The position numbers and the translations under genes are program-made. Below the pieces are notes generated by a model. That model saw only the letters and a program-made list of their open reading frames with translations. It had not been told where the DNA came from and did not search any database. 64,000 bases of DNA, taken from Clostridium algoriphilum. GTDB taxonomy: Bacteria; Bacillota; Clostridia; Clostridiales; Clostridiaceae. The stretch spans positions 124,001 to 188,000 of the forward strand of contig NZ_JAIZZK010000001.1 in the NCBI RefSeq assembly GCF_020443705.1, in the 5' to 3' direction. Below are positions 37,181 through 48,305 of this stretch, piece after piece (position 1 is the first letter of the stretch; the number at the start of each line of letters is the position of its first letter).

Positions 37181-40100
37181 ATGAATGCCAGTCTAGCTGA
37201 AATGTTGAAAAATGATTTCAATTTAAATGAAGAAACATTAGTAGATGATATTAAGGTATTGAGAGTTCAATACCTTAAAAAAAGCAATAAATTGAGAGTG
37301 TTAATTAAATCTTTTGAGGATATAGATGATAATAAAAAGCTGGTAATTAAAAATATTATATCAAAACGATTGTGCAGCTTTAAAGATATACAGTTAATTT
37401 GCTATCGTGATGTGTCAGATGCTACTATAGAAGATGTAAAAGATAAATTCTGGTCAGAAGTTGTAAATGTTATAGCTACTTCAGAGCCGTCAAGTAAGGA
37501 TAGTTTGCTAAAATCTTCTAGGATAATAGAAAAAGGTATTCTTAAAATTCAGTGTGGTAATGATTTTATGTGTAAAATTTTAAGGGATAAGAACATAGAA
37601 GTTCTTATAAAAAATACAATAAATGATATGTTTGGAGTTAACTCAATAGTTAAATTAGAGCATAATAGTGAGCTCTCTAAAGAAAACTATTTTGAAAAGA
37701 AAGAAAAGGAAAATGAAACTATAATAAAGGAAATAGTAAAAAATATTAATGTTGAAAAGAAAGATAAACCCCAAAATAATAGTCAAAATAAGGATAGCAA
37801 TGGGTACAAATCAAATAAGTATAGTAGGCCAGGCTATAAAAAAGGTGAAGCCGCTGATGCAAACACTATAATGGGGAGAAACATAAATGATGAGACAACA
37901 GAAATAAAAGAGATAAATGAAACTTCCGGAATAATATGTGCAAGTGGAGATATATTTAAAGTAAATATAATTGAAACAAAAACAGGGAGAATAATTATTA
38001 CATTCTTTATTACAGATTATACAAGTTCAATTACAGTAAAATGTTTTCCTAAACCAAAAGATGTTGAGAAGATAATGGATGAGGTTAAAGTAGGACTTTT
38101 TTGTAAGATACGTGGAGAAGCAAGTTATGATACTTATGCAAGAGAAGTTGTTGTAATGGCTAGGGATATAGTAAAACTTAAAAAAATAGAAAGAATGGAT
38201 ACTGCACAAGAGAAAAGAGTTGAACTTCATTTGCATACTCAAATGAGTGCTATGGATGGGATAAGTCCTGCATCTAAACTTGTTGAAAGAGCTGCTAAAT
38301 GGGGACATGCTGCAGTAGCAATAACTGACCATGGTGTGGTACAAGCTTTTCCAGAAGCCATGGACGCTGCTAAAAAGAACAAGATTAAGGTTATATATGG
38401 TGTAGAGGGGTATCTAGTAGATGATGGAGTTCCAATTGTTATTAACAACAAAAGAGAAAGTTTAGATGACTGTTATGTAGTTTTTGATATAGAAACAACT
38501 GGGCTTTCTAGTGAAAATGATAGTATAATTGAAATTGGTGCATTAAGAATAGAAAACGGAAAAATAGTAGATAGATTTAGTGAGTTTGTTGACCCAGGAA
38601 TAGATATACCTTATAAAATTATCGAACTAACTGGAATAACAAATGACACTGTTTCCGGTGCAGCATCTATAAAAGAAATACTTCCTAGATTTTTAGAATT
38701 CGCAAAAAACAGTGTAGTTGTAGCCCATAATGCTGACTTTGATGCATCTTTTATTAAAAAAAATTCAGAAAGGTTAAATTTGAAGTTTGAGAATGCAATT
38801 ATGGATACAATTCCTTTAGCTAAATATTTATTTAAAGACCTTAAGACATTTAAACTAAACAATGTAGCAAAGCATTTAGGGATATCACTCGAAAATCATC
38901 ATAGAGCGATAGATGATGCTAAAGCTACTGCAGATATATTAGTACATTGTTTTAGTTTACTTAAAGAAAAAAATATTTTTGATTTAGAAACATTAAACAA
39001 AGAATTTTTAGGTGACTTTAATGTGAAGAAGGCCAATTCTTATCATGTAATTATTTTGGTAAAGGATCTAGTTGGTCTTAAGAATCTCTATAAGCTTATT
39101 TCAATTTCAAATTTAGAATATTTCCATAGAAGGCCTAGGCTTCCTAAAACCTTAATTGAGAAATATAGAGAGGGGCTTATAGTTGGATCAGCCTGCGAAG
39201 CTGGACAAGTGTATAAGGAAGTGCTTCAAGGAAAATCAGAAGAAGACATTAAAAAAGTAGTAGAATTTTATAATTACTTAGAAATACAACCTCTTTTAAA
39301 CAATAAGTTCATGATTAAGAATGGTATTGTTAAAGATGAAAATGAATTAATGGATATTAATAGGAAAATATGTGCTATTGGAGAGAAAAATAATTTGCCT
39401 GTAGTTGCTACAGGAGATGTACATTTTTTAGAACCTTCTGATGAAGTTTTTAGAAAAATATTAATGGCTGGTAAAGGTTTTTCAGATGCAGATGATCAAC
39501 CACCACTATATTTTAAAACTACTAATGAGATGTTAAAAGAGTTTTCATACCTAGGAGAAAAAAAATGCAGAGAAGTTGTAATTTATAATCCAAATAAAAT
39601 TGCTGAAATGATAGAAGTTTTAAAACCAATACCAGATGGAACTTATACACCTAAAATACCAGGTGCAGAAGAGGATATTCGCAAGATGACATCAGATAAA
39701 GTTCATTCTATATATGGTGAAAACTTACCTGAGATTGTTGAAAAAAGATTGGATAAGGAACTTAACTCTATTATAGGTAACGGATATGCTGTGCTTTACC
39801 TAATAGCTGAAAAATTAGTAGCAAAATCACTTGCTGACGGCTATTTAGTAGGATCGAGAGGTTCAGTTGGATCTTCTTTTGCAGCTAATATGTCTAATAT
39901 AACAGAAGTAAATGGACTTCCACCTCATTATGTATGCCCTGATTGCCAAAAGAGTGAATTCATTTTGGATGGCTCTATTGGTTCTGGTGCTGATTTACCT
40001 GATAAAAAGTGTCCCAATTGTGGTGCGCAATATATAAAAGATGGTCATGATATTCCGTTTGAAACATTCTTAGGATTTGAGGGAGATAAAGAACCTGATA

Positions 40101-41515
40101 TAGATTTAAACTTTTCAGGAGAAAATCAAGCAGACATACATAGGTATACAGAGGTGCTGTTTGGAAAAGGGCATACTTTTAAAGCAGGGACAATTGGAAC
40201 TATTGCTGACAAGACTGCTTATGGATATGTAAAAAAATATTTAGGTGAGAAAGACGTTAGGGTACCCCAAGCGGAAATAGAAAGACTTGTAATAGGATGT
40301 ACTGGTGTTAAAAGGACATCAGGACAACATCCAGGTGGTATAATGGTTGTTCCAAGTGACAATGAAATATATAATTTTTGCCCAGTACAACACCCAGCGG
40401 ATGACCCAAATTCAGATATTATTACAACACATTTTGATTACCATTCCATAAGTGGTAGGCTATTAAAGCTTGATATACTTGGACATGATGATCCTACAAT
40501 GCTTAGGATGCTTCAAGATTTAACAGGACTTAACCCCATAACTATCCCACTCTCAGATTCAAAGGTTATAAGTTTATTTACATCACCTGAGGCATTAGGA
40601 CTTACTGTCAAAGAGTTGGGTTGTGAAGTAGGAAGTTATGGCGTACCAGAATTTGGTACAAAATTTGTTAGACAAATGCTTTTAGATACGCAACCTAAAT
40701 CTTTTTCGGACTTAGTTAGAATTTCTGGACTATCTCATGGTACGGACGTATGGATTAACAATGCACAATATTATATTAAAGAAGGGTTTACAACACTTAA
40801 AGAATGTATTTCTACAAGAGATGATATAATGGTTTATCTAATGCAGAAAGGGCTTCCACCTAAGACTGCTTTTACTATTATGGAGAAAGTAAGAAAAGGT
40901 AAGGGTCTTACAGAAGAGCATGAGCTAGTTATGAAAGAACATGATGTTCCAGATTGGTATATAGGTTCATGTAAGAAAATAAAGTACATGTTTCCTAAAG
41001 GCCATGCTGTAGCATACGTAATGATGGCAGTTAGAATAGCATATTATAAAGTTTATTATCCAAAAGAATATTATGCTACTTTCTTTACTATAAGAGCAGA
41101 TGATTTTGATGCTAATCTTATTGTAAAAGGCGATAGTGCTATAAAAGTAAAAATGGATGAGCTAACTGCTTTGGGTAAAGATATAGGAATGAAAGAAAAA
41201 GGACTTCTAACTGCACTTGAGTTATCGTTTGAGATGTATAAACGAGGAATTAAATTATTAAATGTAGATCTTTATAAATCTGAGGCCGTTAAATTTACTA
41301 TTGAAGATGAATCAATAAGACCTCCGCTAAGCGCCCTTGAAGGTGTAGGAGAAAATGCTGCTAAAAGTATAGTTTTGGTAAGAGTGCAGGGCGAGTTTAT
41401 ATCAAAAGAAGATTTGAGAATCCGTTGCAAAGTTTCTAAAACTGTGATTGAAGCACTAAACAATCATGGATGCTTAAAGGAGCTTCCTGAAACAAATCAG
41501 CTATCGTTTTTTTAA
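37181..41515 (+). CDS. polC: DNA polymerase III PolC-type alpha subunit
   Basis: PolC is the replicative polymerase with built-in proofreading found in low-GC Gram-positives. The 1444-residue protein has an OB-fold region (about 225-330), a PHP domain ([14 protein letters not shown] near 346) split by a DnaQ-type 3'-5' exonuclease ([10 protein letters not shown] near 431; HNADFDASF), a zinc-binding segment (CPDCQ...CPNCG near 918-947) and the catalytic core ([13 protein letters not shown] near 966; [12 protein letters not shown]). AGGAGGA precedes ATG 37181. Length and domain order are typical, and the gene ends the dxr-polC cluster. Confidence 0.99.
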   Translation: MNASLAEMLKNDFNLNEETLVDDIKVLRVQYLKKSNKLRVLIKSFEDIDDNKKLVIKNIISKRLCSFKDIQLICYRDVSDATIEDVKDKFWSEVVNVIATSEPSSKDSLLKSSRIIEKGILKIQCGNDFMCKILRDKNIEVLIKNTINDMFGVNSIVKLEHNSELSKENYFEKKEKENETIIKEIVKNINVEKKDKPQNNSQNKDSNGYKSNKYSRPGYKKGEAADANTIMGRNINDETTEIKEINETSGIICASGDIFKVNIIETKTGRIIITFFITDYTSSITVKCFPKPKDVEKIMDEVKVGLFCKIRGEASYDTYAREVVVMARDIVKLKKIERMDTAQEKRVELHLHTQMSAMDGISPASKLVERAAKWGHAAVAITDHGVVQAFPEAMDAAKKNKIKVIYGVEGYLVDDGVPIVINNKRESLDDCYVVFDIETTGLSSENDSIIEIGALRIENGKIVDRFSEFVDPGIDIPYKIIELTGITNDTVSGAASIKEILPRFLEFAKNSVVVAHNADFDASFIKKNSERLNLKFENAIMDTIPLAKYLFKDLKTFKLNNVAKHLGISLENHHRAIDDAKATADILVHCFSLLKEKNIFDLETLNKEFLGDFNVKKANSYHVIILVKDLVGLKNLYKLISISNLEYFHRRPRLPKTLIEKYREGLIVGSACEAGQVYKEVLQGKSEEDIKKVVEFYNYLEIQPLLNNKFMIKNGIVKDENELMDINRKICAIGEKNNLPVVATGDVHFLEPSDEVFRKILMAGKGFSDADDQPPLYFKTTNEMLKEFSYLGEKKCREVVIYNPNKIAEMIEVLKPIPDGTYTPKIPGAEEDIRKMTSDKVHSIYGENLPEIVEKRLDKELNSIIGNGYAVLYLIAEKLVAKSLADGYLVGSRGSVGSSFAANMSNITEVNGLPPHYVCPDCQKSEFILDGSIGSGADLPDKKCPNCGAQYIKDGHDIPFETFLGFEGDKEPDIDLNFSGENQADIHRYTEVLFGKGHTFKAGTIGTIADKTAYGYVKKYLGEKDVRVPQAEIERLVIGCTGVKRTSGQHPGGIMVVPSDNEIYNFCPVQHPADDPNSDIITTHFDYHSISGRLLKLDILGHDDPTMLRMLQDLTGLNPITIPLSDSKVISLFTSPEALGLTVKELGCEVGSYGVPEFGTKFVRQMLLDTQPKSFSDLVRISGLSHGTDVWINNAQYYIKEGFTTLKECISTRDDIMVYLMQKGLPPKTAFTIMEKVRKGKGLTEEHELVMKEHDVPDWYIGSCKKIKYMFPKGHAVAYVMMAVRIAYYKVYYPKEYYATFFTIRADDFDANLIVKGDSAIKVKMDELTALGKDIGMKEKGLLTALELSFEMYKRGIKLLNVDLYKSEAVKFTIEDESIRPPLSALEGVGENAAKSIVLVRVQGEFISKEDLRIRCKVSKTVIEALNNHGCLKELPETNQLSFF

Positions 41516-41532
41516 GGAAATGTAATAAAACC

Positions 41533-41561
41533 TTGAATTAGCATATTTTATATGATAGAAT
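41533..41561 (+). promoter_or_regulatory. Promoter P1 downstream of polC
   Basis: TTGAAT (41533-41538), 17 bases and TAGAAT (41556-41561) predict a start near 41568. Its transcript would run at once into the hairpin array at 41573-41653. Confidence 0.6.
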
Positions 41562-41567
41562 GAGATA

Positions 41568-41653
41568 TATTAGTTACCGCTGGTAATTTTATTGCATGAG
41601 AGTAGGCCCGCCTACTCTCTATTTATTGAAACGCAACTATTGGTTGCGTTTTA
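41568..41653 (+). ncRNA. Candidate attenuated leader or small RNA upstream of rimP
   Basis: Three hairpins follow each other: TTACC-GCT-GGTAA near 41573, GAGAGTAGG (41598-41606) with CCTACTCTC (41611-41619), and AAACGCAAC (41629-41637) with GTTGCGTTT (41643-41651), which ends in T residues and looks like an intrinsic terminator. Starting at P1, this gives an RNA of about 86 bases. It could be an attenuator for the rimP-nusA operon, a stable small RNA, or simply the polC terminator. Confidence 0.5.
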
Positions 41654-41664
41654 ATTATAATGCT

Positions 41665-41693
41665 TTGATTAATTATGTTAATAAATGTATAAA
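41665..41693 (+). promoter_or_regulatory. Promoter P2 of the rimP-nusA-infB operon
   Basis: TTGATT (41665-41670), a 17-base spacer and TATAAA (41688-41693) predict a start near 41700, just before the rimP ribosome binding site. Confidence 0.65.
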
Positions 41694-41719
41694 ATATTAA
41701 TAAAAGGAGGGTGTTTAAA

Positions 41720-42181
41720 GTGAAAAATGATACCTTGTTACAAAAGCTTAGAAAAATAATTGATCCAATAGTTGAAAAAAATAATTGTGAATTATATCAT
41801 TTGGAATATGTAAAAGAATCAGGACAAAATTTCCTGAGGATATATATAGATAGCGCTAATGGAATATCTTTAGAAGATTGTGAAAAAACAAGTAGAGCAG
41901 TAAGTGAAATATTAGATGTAGAAGATCCAATAAAAGATGCTTACTGTTTAGAGGTATCCTCTCCAGGAATTGAGAGGATTTTATATAATGATAGTCATCT
42001 AAAAAAATACATAGACCAGAATATACTAATAAATTTAAATAGTCTATATGAGGGAAAGAAAAAACTTGAGGGCAATTTATTAGGATTTTCTGATGTACAA
42101 ATAGAAATTCAGTATGATGGGAATAATATATCTATTCCAAAAGAAAAGATATCCATTGTAAGTTTAAAACCGGTGCTGTAA
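41720..42181 (+). CDS. rimP: Ribosome maturation factor RimP
   Basis: RimP supports early assembly of the 30S subunit. The 153-residue protein has LEYVKESGQNFLRIYID, ISLEDCEKTSRAVSEILD and the diagnostic YCLEVSSPGIERIL, with a C-terminal SH3-like barrel. The start is GTG 41720, nine bases after AAGGAGG; GTG 41711 touches that site. It opens the rimP-nusA-rnpM-ylxQ-infB operon, with nusA 14 bases downstream. Confidence 0.95.
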   Translation: MKNDTLLQKLRKIIDPIVEKNNCELYHLEYVKESGQNFLRIYIDSANGISLEDCEKTSRAVSEILDVEDPIKDAYCLEVSSPGIERILYNDSHLKKYIDQNILINLNSLYEGKKKLEGNLLGFSDVQIEIQYDGNNISIPKEKISIVSLKPVL

Positions 42182-42195
42182 GGAGGAAAATTAAA

Positions 42196-43347
42196 ATGAA
42201 TCAGGAATTTATTGAAGCATTGAGAGAAATTGTGGATCAAAAAGGAATCAGTGAGGATTTACTTTTTGAAACTATTGAAGACGCATTAGTAGCAGCATAT
42301 AAGAAAAATTTTGCTACGCTGTCTAGCAATAGCCAAAATGTAAAGGTGACAATGAATAGAGAAACAGGTGAAATACACGTTTATGGTCAAAAAACAGTTG
42401 TAGAAGAAGTAGTTGAGGATGTTACTGAAATATCACTAGAAGAAGCTAAAGAGTATAGCCCTAAATATCAAATTGATGATGTCGTTGATATTGAAGTTAC
42501 TCCAAGGAAATTTGGAAGAATAGCAGCACAATCTGCAAAACAAGTAGTTATTCAAAGAATTAAAGAAGCTGAGAGAAACATTATATACAATGAATTTATA
42601 ACCAAAGAATTTGATATTATTACAGGAAGTGTTATAAGAAAAGATAGAGGTAATGTATTTATAGATTTAGGTAAAATTGAAGCTGTGCTTGGAGCTAATG
42701 AACAGATGCCTGGCGAAGAATATAATTTCAACGAAAAATTAAAACTATATATTGTTGAGGTTAAAAACACTACCAAAGGTGCTCAAATAGGAGTATCAAG
42801 AACTCATCCAGGTCTTGTGAAACGTTTATTTGAATTAGAAGTGCCAGAAGTTTTTGGTGGTGTTGTTGAAATAAAAAGTATTTCGAGAGAAGCAGGTTCA
42901 AGAACTAAGATTGCAGTATATTCAAATGATGAAAATGTTGATGCTATGGGGGCTTGCGTTGGACCCAAAGGCACTAGAGTTCAAAACATAGTTAATGAAT
43001 TAAGAAATGAGAAAATTGATATTATTAAGTGGAGTAAGAAATCTGAAGAGTATATATCAAACGCTTTAAGCCCTGCAAAGGTATTAAATGTAGAGGTTGA
43101 AGAAAATTCTAAATCAGCAAAGGTCATAGTGGAAGATAATCAATTATCTTTAGCGATTGGCAAAGAAGGTCAAAATGTTAGATTGGCAGCAAGACTCACA
43201 GGTTGGAAAATTGATATTAAATCTAGAACTCAAGCTAAATATAACATGGATGAAACTGAAGAAACTGGAAACCAAGAAAGTGAAACTGAAGAAGTAGAAA
43301 ATGAAGAAGTGGAAAATGAAGTAATTGAAACCATTACTGAAGAGTAG
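42196..43347 (+). CDS. nusA: Transcription termination/antitermination factor NusA
   Basis: NusA binds RNA polymerase and promotes pausing and hairpin-dependent termination. The 383-residue protein has the N-terminal polymerase-binding domain (residues 1-130), an S1 domain (about 135-200, GSVIRKDRGNVFIDLG) and two KH domains (MGACVGPKGTRVQNI; LAIGKEGQNVRLAARLTGWKI is their second GxxG region). It ends with an acidic tail rich in E and T. AAGGAGG precedes ATG 42196. In many bacteria the rimP-nusA-infB operon is itself controlled by NusA, which fits the terminator-bearing leader here. Confidence 0.98.
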   Translation: MNQEFIEALREIVDQKGISEDLLFETIEDALVAAYKKNFATLSSNSQNVKVTMNRETGEIHVYGQKTVVEEVVEDVTEISLEEAKEYSPKYQIDDVVDIEVTPRKFGRIAAQSAKQVVIQRIKEAERNIIYNEFITKEFDIITGSVIRKDRGNVFIDLGKIEAVLGANEQMPGEEYNFNEKLKLYIVEVKNTTKGAQIGVSRTHPGLVKRLFELEVPEVFGGVVEIKSISREAGSRTKIAVYSNDENVDAMGACVGPKGTRVQNIVNELRNEKIDIIKWSKKSEEYISNALSPAKVLNVEVEENSKSAKVIVEDNQLSLAIGKEGQNVRLAARLTGWKIDIKSRTQAKYNMDETEETGNQESETEEVENEEVENEVIETITEE

Positions 43348-43357
43348 GTGATGCTTT

Positions 43358-43642
43358 ATGAAAGTTAAAAAAATACCTCAGCGCATGTGTACAGGTTGCA
43401 TGGAAATGAAATCTAAAAAAGAATTATTGCGCATAGTTCATAGCAAAGAAGGCGAAATCTCTATAGATTTAACAGGGAAAAAACCAGGCAGAGGTGCATA
43501 TATTTGTAATAGTATAGATTGCTTTGAAAAATCTTATAAGACAAAAAGATTAGAGCGAAATTTAGGCGGGAAAATAAGCGAAGAAATTTATGGGAAACTA
43601 AAGGATAAGATAAATTATGAGGACGAGATAAATCATGAATAA
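43358..43642 (+). CDS. rnpM: YlxR/RnpM family protein (DUF448)
   Basis: This 94-residue basic protein has the DUF448 signature PQRMCTGCMEMKSKKELLRIV and GRGAYICNSIDCF, with two pairs of cysteines that could bind metal or nucleic acid. The B. subtilis homologue YlxR (RnpM) binds the RNase P RNA and modulates RNase P; it was earlier described as nucleoid-associated. TAGGTGATG precedes ATG 43358. The next gene overlaps it by eight bases, so they are translationally coupled. Confidence 0.93.
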   Translation: MKVKKIPQRMCTGCMEMKSKKELLRIVHSKEGEISIDLTGKKPGRGAYICNSIDCFEKSYKTKRLERNLGGKISEEIYGKLKDKINYEDEINHE

Positions 43643-43946
43643 TAAATTTTTTCAGTTTTTAGGTTTAACTAAAAAAGCAGGTAAACTTATTGAAGGGTAC
43701 AATCAATGTGAAGACGCACTAGCACATGGAAGAGGAACTCTTATAATTTTGTCAGAAGAAAGTGCTACAAACACTAAAGACAAATTTAAAAGATTAGGTA
43801 TAAAAAACGTTATACCTCTTATAGAAGGAGTTCCAAGTGAGATTTTAGGTAAGTGTTTAGGCAGAGCAGAAATCAATGTTTTATGCGTAAATGATAAAAG
43901 AATGAGCAGTAAGCTATTAAGCTTATGGAATGAAAATGATGAATAA
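43635..43946 (+). CDS. ylxQ: L7Ae/L30e-family protein YlxQ
   Basis: YlxQ is a ribosomal L7Ae-like protein, a fold that binds kink-turn RNA. The 103-residue protein has FFQFLGLTKKAGKLIEGYNQCEDAL and LIILSEESATNTKDKF, typical of the family. Its in vivo target is not established. It overlaps the end of rnpM by eight bases and precedes infB, the normal position in Firmicutes. Confidence 0.93.
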   Translation: MNNKFFQFLGLTKKAGKLIEGYNQCEDALAHGRGTLIILSEESATNTKDKFKRLGIKNVIPLIEGVPSEILGKCLGRAEINVLCVNDKRMSSKLLSLWNENDE

Positions 43947-43969
43947 ATTAAATTTCGGGGGTGAATGAT

Positions 43970-46045
43970 TTGGCAAAAGTCAGAATATATGAATTAGCAA
44001 AAGAGTTAGAAGTGTCAAGTAAAGAATTAATTAATGTACTATTCGAAGAGTTTAGTATAAAGGCCAAAAATCATATGAGTGTGATTGAGGAAGAGGATGC
44101 TGAGTTAATCAAAGAACTTTATAGTGATGAAAATTCAGGACTTAAGGATAGTAAAAATGAAACAGTGGAACACTATGAAAACTTAGCTAATGAAGATGCT
44201 AACAAAGTTATTATTAGAAAAAGAGGTAGAAAAGGTAGAGACGAATTAGGCAGTGGTAACAATAGCGTTGAGGCAATAGATGATGAAGTTGTAGTAATTG
44301 ATAGTACCATTACGGTTAAAGACTTAGCTGATACGTTAAAACGACCTTATGTTGAAGTAATAAAACAACTTATTTTTATAGGCGTTATGGCTGGAATGAA
44401 TCAAGAAATTGATTTTGCAACAGCTGAAAAAGTAATAGAAAAATATGGTGCACTTGCAGTACTCAAAGATGCAGAAGAAGGCAAAATAGCTGAAGATGAA
44501 GACATTGAAGAAAATGAAACTGAAATAGCTACAGATAAAAAACCAGCTGTTGTTACAGTTATGGGTCACGTTGATCACGGCAAGACATCATTACTTGACT
44601 GCATTAGAAAATCTAAGGTTACAGAAACAGAAGCAGGTGGAATAACACAACACATTGGTGCATATACTGTTGATGTTAATGGCGAAAAAATTACATTTTT
44701 AGATACACCAGGACATGAAGCTTTCACAGCAATGAGAGCAAGAGGTGCTCAAATAACAGATATAGTTATACTTGTTGTAGCTGCAGATGATGGTATTATG
44801 CCACAAACTGAAGAGGCAATAAATCACTGTAAGGCAGCTAAGGTGCCAATTATAGTTGCTATAAACAAAATAGATAGACCAGGAGCTAATGTAGATAAAG
44901 TTAAGCAAGAATTAACAGAATATGGTCTTGTAGCAGAAGATTGGGGTGGAGACACAATTTGTGTTCCAGTATCGGCTCATACTAAAGAGGGAATTGATAC
45001 TTTGCTTGAAATGGTAGTAATTACAGCAGAAATGTTAGAATTAAAAGCAAACGCTAGTAGGAAAGCTAAAGGAACTGTTATAGAAGGAAAACTTGATAAA
45101 GGTAGAGGCCCACTTGCCACTTTACTAATACAAAATGGTACACTACACACTGGTGATTCTATAATAGTTGGTTCAACTTACGGAAGAATAAGAGCGATGT
45201 TTGATGATAAGGGTAAAAAGATAAAGACTGCAGGTCCTTCTATTCCAGTAGAAATACTTGGATTATCTGAAGTGCCAGCAGCAGGAGATAGATTTAATGT
45301 AGTTAAAGACGAGAAAACTGCGAGAAATATGGCTGAAACTAGAAAAACTAATTTAAGAGAAGAACATTTTGAGACTAGTAATAGAGTTTCTATGGAAAAC
45401 TTATATAATCAAATACAAGAAGGATCTGTTAAAGAACTTGGTGTAATTGTTAAAGCTGATGTCCAAGGATCGGTAGAGGCTGTAAGACAATCACTAGAAA
45501 AATTATCTACTGATAATGTTAAGGTAAGAGTTATTCATTCTGGAGTTGGAGCTATTACAGAAACAGATGTTGTTTTAGCAGCTGCATCAAATGCAATAAT
45601 TATAGGTTTTAATGTAAGACCTGATAATAATGCAGCAACAATTGGAGAACAAGAGAAAGTAGAAATTAAGACATATAGAATAATTTATGATGCTCTTGAT
45701 GATATTAAGGCCGCAATGATTGGAATGCTTGATCCTGTATATAAAGAAGTTGTTTTAGGTAGAGTTGAAATAAGACAAATATATAAAGTTTCAAATGTAG
45801 GAACAATAGCAGGATCTTATGTATTGAATGGTAAAATTACGAGAAATAGTAGTGTTCGTGTTCTTAGAAATGGAATAGTAATTACAGAATCAGTATTAGC
45901 TTCCTTAAAAAGATTTAAAGATGATGCAAAAGAGGTTGCTGCTGGATTTGAATGTGGATTAAGTGTTGAAAAATTCAATGACATTAAAGAAGGAGACATC
46001 ATTGAAGCATTCATAATGGAAGAAATAAAACCAAAACTAATATAA
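43970..46045 (+). CDS. infB: Translation initiation factor IF-2
   Basis: IF-2 is the GTPase that delivers initiator fMet-tRNA to the 30S subunit. The 691-residue protein has an N-terminal IF2 domain ([20 protein letters not shown]), a short acidic linker, a second IF2_N motif near residue 110, and the GTPase with [13 protein letters not shown] near 197, DTPGHEAF and NKIDRP. C-terminal domains follow ([15 protein letters not shown]). I chose TTG 43970, six to seven bases after GGGGGTG and matching the MAK... start of B. subtilis IF-2; GTG 43961 lies inside that site. Confidence 0.97.
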   Translation: MAKVRIYELAKELEVSSKELINVLFEEFSIKAKNHMSVIEEEDAELIKELYSDENSGLKDSKNETVEHYENLANEDANKVIIRKRGRKGRDELGSGNNSVEAIDDEVVVIDSTITVKDLADTLKRPYVEVIKQLIFIGVMAGMNQEIDFATAEKVIEKYGALAVLKDAEEGKIAEDEDIEENETEIATDKKPAVVTVMGHVDHGKTSLLDCIRKSKVTETEAGGITQHIGAYTVDVNGEKITFLDTPGHEAFTAMRARGAQITDIVILVVAADDGIMPQTEEAINHCKAAKVPIIVAINKIDRPGANVDKVKQELTEYGLVAEDWGGDTICVPVSAHTKEGIDTLLEMVVITAEMLELKANASRKAKGTVIEGKLDKGRGPLATLLIQNGTLHTGDSIIVGSTYGRIRAMFDDKGKKIKTAGPSIPVEILGLSEVPAAGDRFNVVKDEKTARNMAETRKTNLREEHFETSNRVSMENLYNQIQEGSVKELGVIVKADVQGSVEAVRQSLEKLSTDNVKVRVIHSGVGAITETDVVLAAASNAIIIGFNVRPDNNAATIGEQEKVEIKTYRIIYDALDDIKAAMIGMLDPVYKEVVLGRVEIRQIYKVSNVGTIAGSYVLNGKITRNSSVRVLRNGIVITESVLASLKRFKDDAKEVAAGFECGLSVEKFNDIKEGDIIEAFIMEEIKPKLI

Positions 46046-46066
46046 GTATAAGGAGTAGTGAATTGT

Positions 46067-46474
46067 ATGGTTAGTTATAGAAATGGTAGAATAAATGAAG
46101 AAATTAAAAAAGATGTAAGCAATACAATTCAAAATAAAATAAAAGACCCAAGGTTAAGTGCTATGGTAAGTGTAACAAAAGTAGATACTACAAAGGATTT
46201 AAGTTATACAAAGGTTTATGTTAGTGTATTTGGAAATGAGATTGCTAAAAAAGAAACAATTCAAGCACTTAAAAGTTCAACTGGTCTTATTAGAAAAGAA
46301 ATAGGAATTCATGTTAAGCTAAGACATGTTCCTCAAGTTATTATAGAGATAGATGAAACTATTGAAAAGGCAATGCATCTGGAAGGTATTTTTAATCAGA
46401 TAAAGGAAAAAGATAAGAATGAAGAAGAAAAGATAAAAGAAGGTATAACTCAAGAAGATAGTGATGATAATTAA
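46067..46474 (+). CDS. rbfA: Ribosome-binding factor A
   Basis: RbfA binds the 30S subunit during late 16S maturation and cold adaptation. The 135-residue protein shows INEEIKKDVSNTIQNKIKDPRL, VSVTKVDTTKDLSYTKVYVSV and the KH-like VKLRHVPQVIIEID. The best start is ATG 46067, though AAGGAG is 11 bases away; GTG 46058, two bases from that site, would add three residues. The acidic C-terminal tail overlaps the nrnA start by 11 bases. The ylxP gene found before rbfA in B. subtilis is absent. Confidence 0.95.
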   Translation: MVSYRNGRINEEIKKDVSNTIQNKIKDPRLSAMVSVTKVDTTKDLSYTKVYVSVFGNEIAKKETIQALKSSTGLIRKEIGIHVKLRHVPQVIIEIDETIEKAMHLEGIFNQIKEKDKNEEEKIKEGITQEDSDDN

Positions 46475-47426
46475 TGAGATTATTAATAAAATAAAGCTTT
46501 TTAAAAAAATTGCTATAACTTTTCACACATCGCCAGACGGCGATTGCCTAGGTAGCGCATTGGCTTTACTTATTGGACTTAGAAAACTAAATAAAGAAGT
46601 ATATATAATTTCAAAAGAAGTTATTTCTAAAACTTTTTTATTTTTACCTTGCTCTAATGAAATAAGTGGCGAAATGTGTGAATTATTAAAGGGTACAGAA
46701 TGTGTAATAGTTCTAGATTGTGGTGATTTTAAAAGAATTAATGCGAATCTTAGCATGAAAAATAAGAAGTTCGAATTAATTAATATAGATCACCACTTAT
46801 CTAATGATTTATACGGAGATATAAATTTTATTGATATAAAAGCTTCTGCAGTTGGAGAAATTGTGTATAACGTGCTTAAACATCTTAATGTAGATATAGA
46901 CAAAGAAATAGGTACATGTTTGTACACATCTATACTTACAGATACGGGTTGTTTTAGGCATTCTAATACCACAGCAGTAACTCATGATATTGCAGGTGAG
47001 CTAATAAATACTGGTATAGATTTTAGTAAGATCCATAGAATAGTATTTGAAAGTAAGAAATTAGATGAAATTAAATTTTGTGGAGAGATTATTAGTAATA
47101 TTACAGTGGAACTCTATGGTAAAGTATGTTTTATGTATATATCTAAAGATATTTTAGAAAAATATAATATGGAATCCTCAGATACATCGGATATTATTAA
47201 TAGTGGTACATCAATAGACACTGTTGAGGTTTCAATTCTTATAAAAGAATCTGAAAATGGTGTTAAAGTAAGTTTAAGATCTAAATCTTTCGTAGATGTT
47301 AGTAAAATTGCACAAGTTTTTAAAGGTGGAGGTCATGTTAGAGCTTCAGGATTTTTTACAGAAGCAAATTTTCATGATACTAAAGTTAAATTGATTGAAA
47401 TTTTAGAAAAAGAGTTGATTAAATGA
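46464..47426 (+). CDS. nrnA: Oligoribonuclease/pAp phosphatase NrnA (DHH family)
   Basis: NrnA degrades very short RNA (nanoRNA) from its ends and removes the 3'-phosphate of pAp. The 320-residue protein has HTSPDGDCLGSALAL (motif I), VLDCGD, NIDHHLSNDLYGD (the DHH motif) and the C-terminal DHHA1 sequence GGGHVRASGFF. The start at ATG 46464 lies inside the end of rbfA with only a weak site (AAGAAG), implying coupled translation. It overlaps truB by four bases (ATGA). The rbfA-nrnA-truB order is common in Firmicutes other than Bacillus. Confidence 0.95.
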   Translation: MIINEIINKIKLFKKIAITFHTSPDGDCLGSALALLIGLRKLNKEVYIISKEVISKTFLFLPCSNEISGEMCELLKGTECVIVLDCGDFKRINANLSMKNKKFELINIDHHLSNDLYGDINFIDIKASAVGEIVYNVLKHLNVDIDKEIGTCLYTSILTDTGCFRHSNTTAVTHDIAGELINTGIDFSKIHRIVFESKKLDEIKFCGEIISNITVELYGKVCFMYISKDILEKYNMESSDTSDIINSGTSIDTVEVSILIKESENGVKVSLRSKSFVDVSKIAQVFKGGGHVRASGFFTEANFHDTKVKLIEILEKELIK

Positions 47427-48292
47427 ATGGTATATTAAATGTATTTAAACCTACAGGAATGACTTCCTTTGATGTAGTACGTAAAATAAGAAAAATTAGC
47501 AATGTGAAAAAAGTAGGCCACGCTGGCACTCTAGACCCGGAGGCTAGCGGGGTTTTACCTGTTTGTATAGGGAAAGCAACAAAGGCTATTGACTATATAA
47601 TGGCAGACTTTAAAGTTTATGAAACTGAATTAAAATTAGGCGTTACTACAGATACTTATGATAGAGAGGGAAAAATCATAAAAGAGAGCGAAGTAAATTG
47701 GAGCGATGAAGAAATTACACGCGTTATTAACTCGTTTATTGGAGAAATAAAACAAGTTCCTCCAATGTACTCTGCTCTAAAGGTTAATGGGAAAAAACTA
47801 TATGAATTAGCAAGAGCTGGAATAGAAATAGAGAGAGAAGCAAGAGCGATAGTAATTTATAGCATAGATATTAAGGAAATTAATTCGCCTTACGTAAAGT
47901 TTAGAGTGAAATGCTCTAAGGGAACATATATTAGAAGTTTGTGCTATGATATTGGAGAAGCATTAAAATGTGGCGGAATGATGTGGAATTTACAAAGAAC
48001 TGCTACAGGTCAATTTGATATTGAGGATGCTATAAATGTTAATGAATTAAATGAAGAAAATATAAACAAATACATTATTCCTATAGAAAAAATATTTCAA
48101 AATAATACTAAAATCACTATAGAGGATAGGTTCGTTAAGTTTTTATTAAATGGTGTTATAGTAAAGGATAAAGCACTAACGTGTAAATTTGAAGTTAACA
48201 GTATGTATAGTATATATAATAATGATAATGAGTTTATTGGAATTGCAGATAAGAGTAATGACGGTGTTAGGCTAATAAAATCATTTATATAG
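47423..48292 (+). CDS. truB: tRNA pseudouridine(55) synthase
   Basis: TruB forms pseudouridine 55 in the T-arm of tRNA and acts as a tRNA chaperone. The 289-residue protein has KPTGMTSFDVVRKI, GHAGTLDPEASGVLPVCIG with catalytic Asp38, and FRVKCSKGTYIRSLCYDIGEAL. A C-terminal PUA-like region ends the protein. ATG 47423 overlaps the nrnA stop codon (ATGA), giving coupling; no strong ribosome binding site is visible. ribF follows after 13 bases. Confidence 0.97.
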   Translation: MNGILNVFKPTGMTSFDVVRKIRKISNVKKVGHAGTLDPEASGVLPVCIGKATKAIDYIMADFKVYETELKLGVTTDTYDREGKIIKESEVNWSDEEITRVINSFIGEIKQVPPMYSALKVNGKKLYELARAGIEIEREARAIVIYSIDIKEINSPYVKFRVKCSKGTYIRSLCYDIGEALKCGGMMWNLQRTATGQFDIEDAINVNELNEENINKYIIPIEKIFQNNTKITIEDRFVKFLLNGVIVKDKALTCKFEVNSMYSIYNNDNEFIGIADKSNDGVRLIKSFI

Positions 48293-48305
48293 GAGCATAA
48301 GTGGA

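Noticed and set aside
43252-43344. Repetitive GAA-rich end of nusA as a DNA repeat element
   Set aside because: It is the coding sequence for a normal acidic NusA tail and has no repeat unit independent of the codons.
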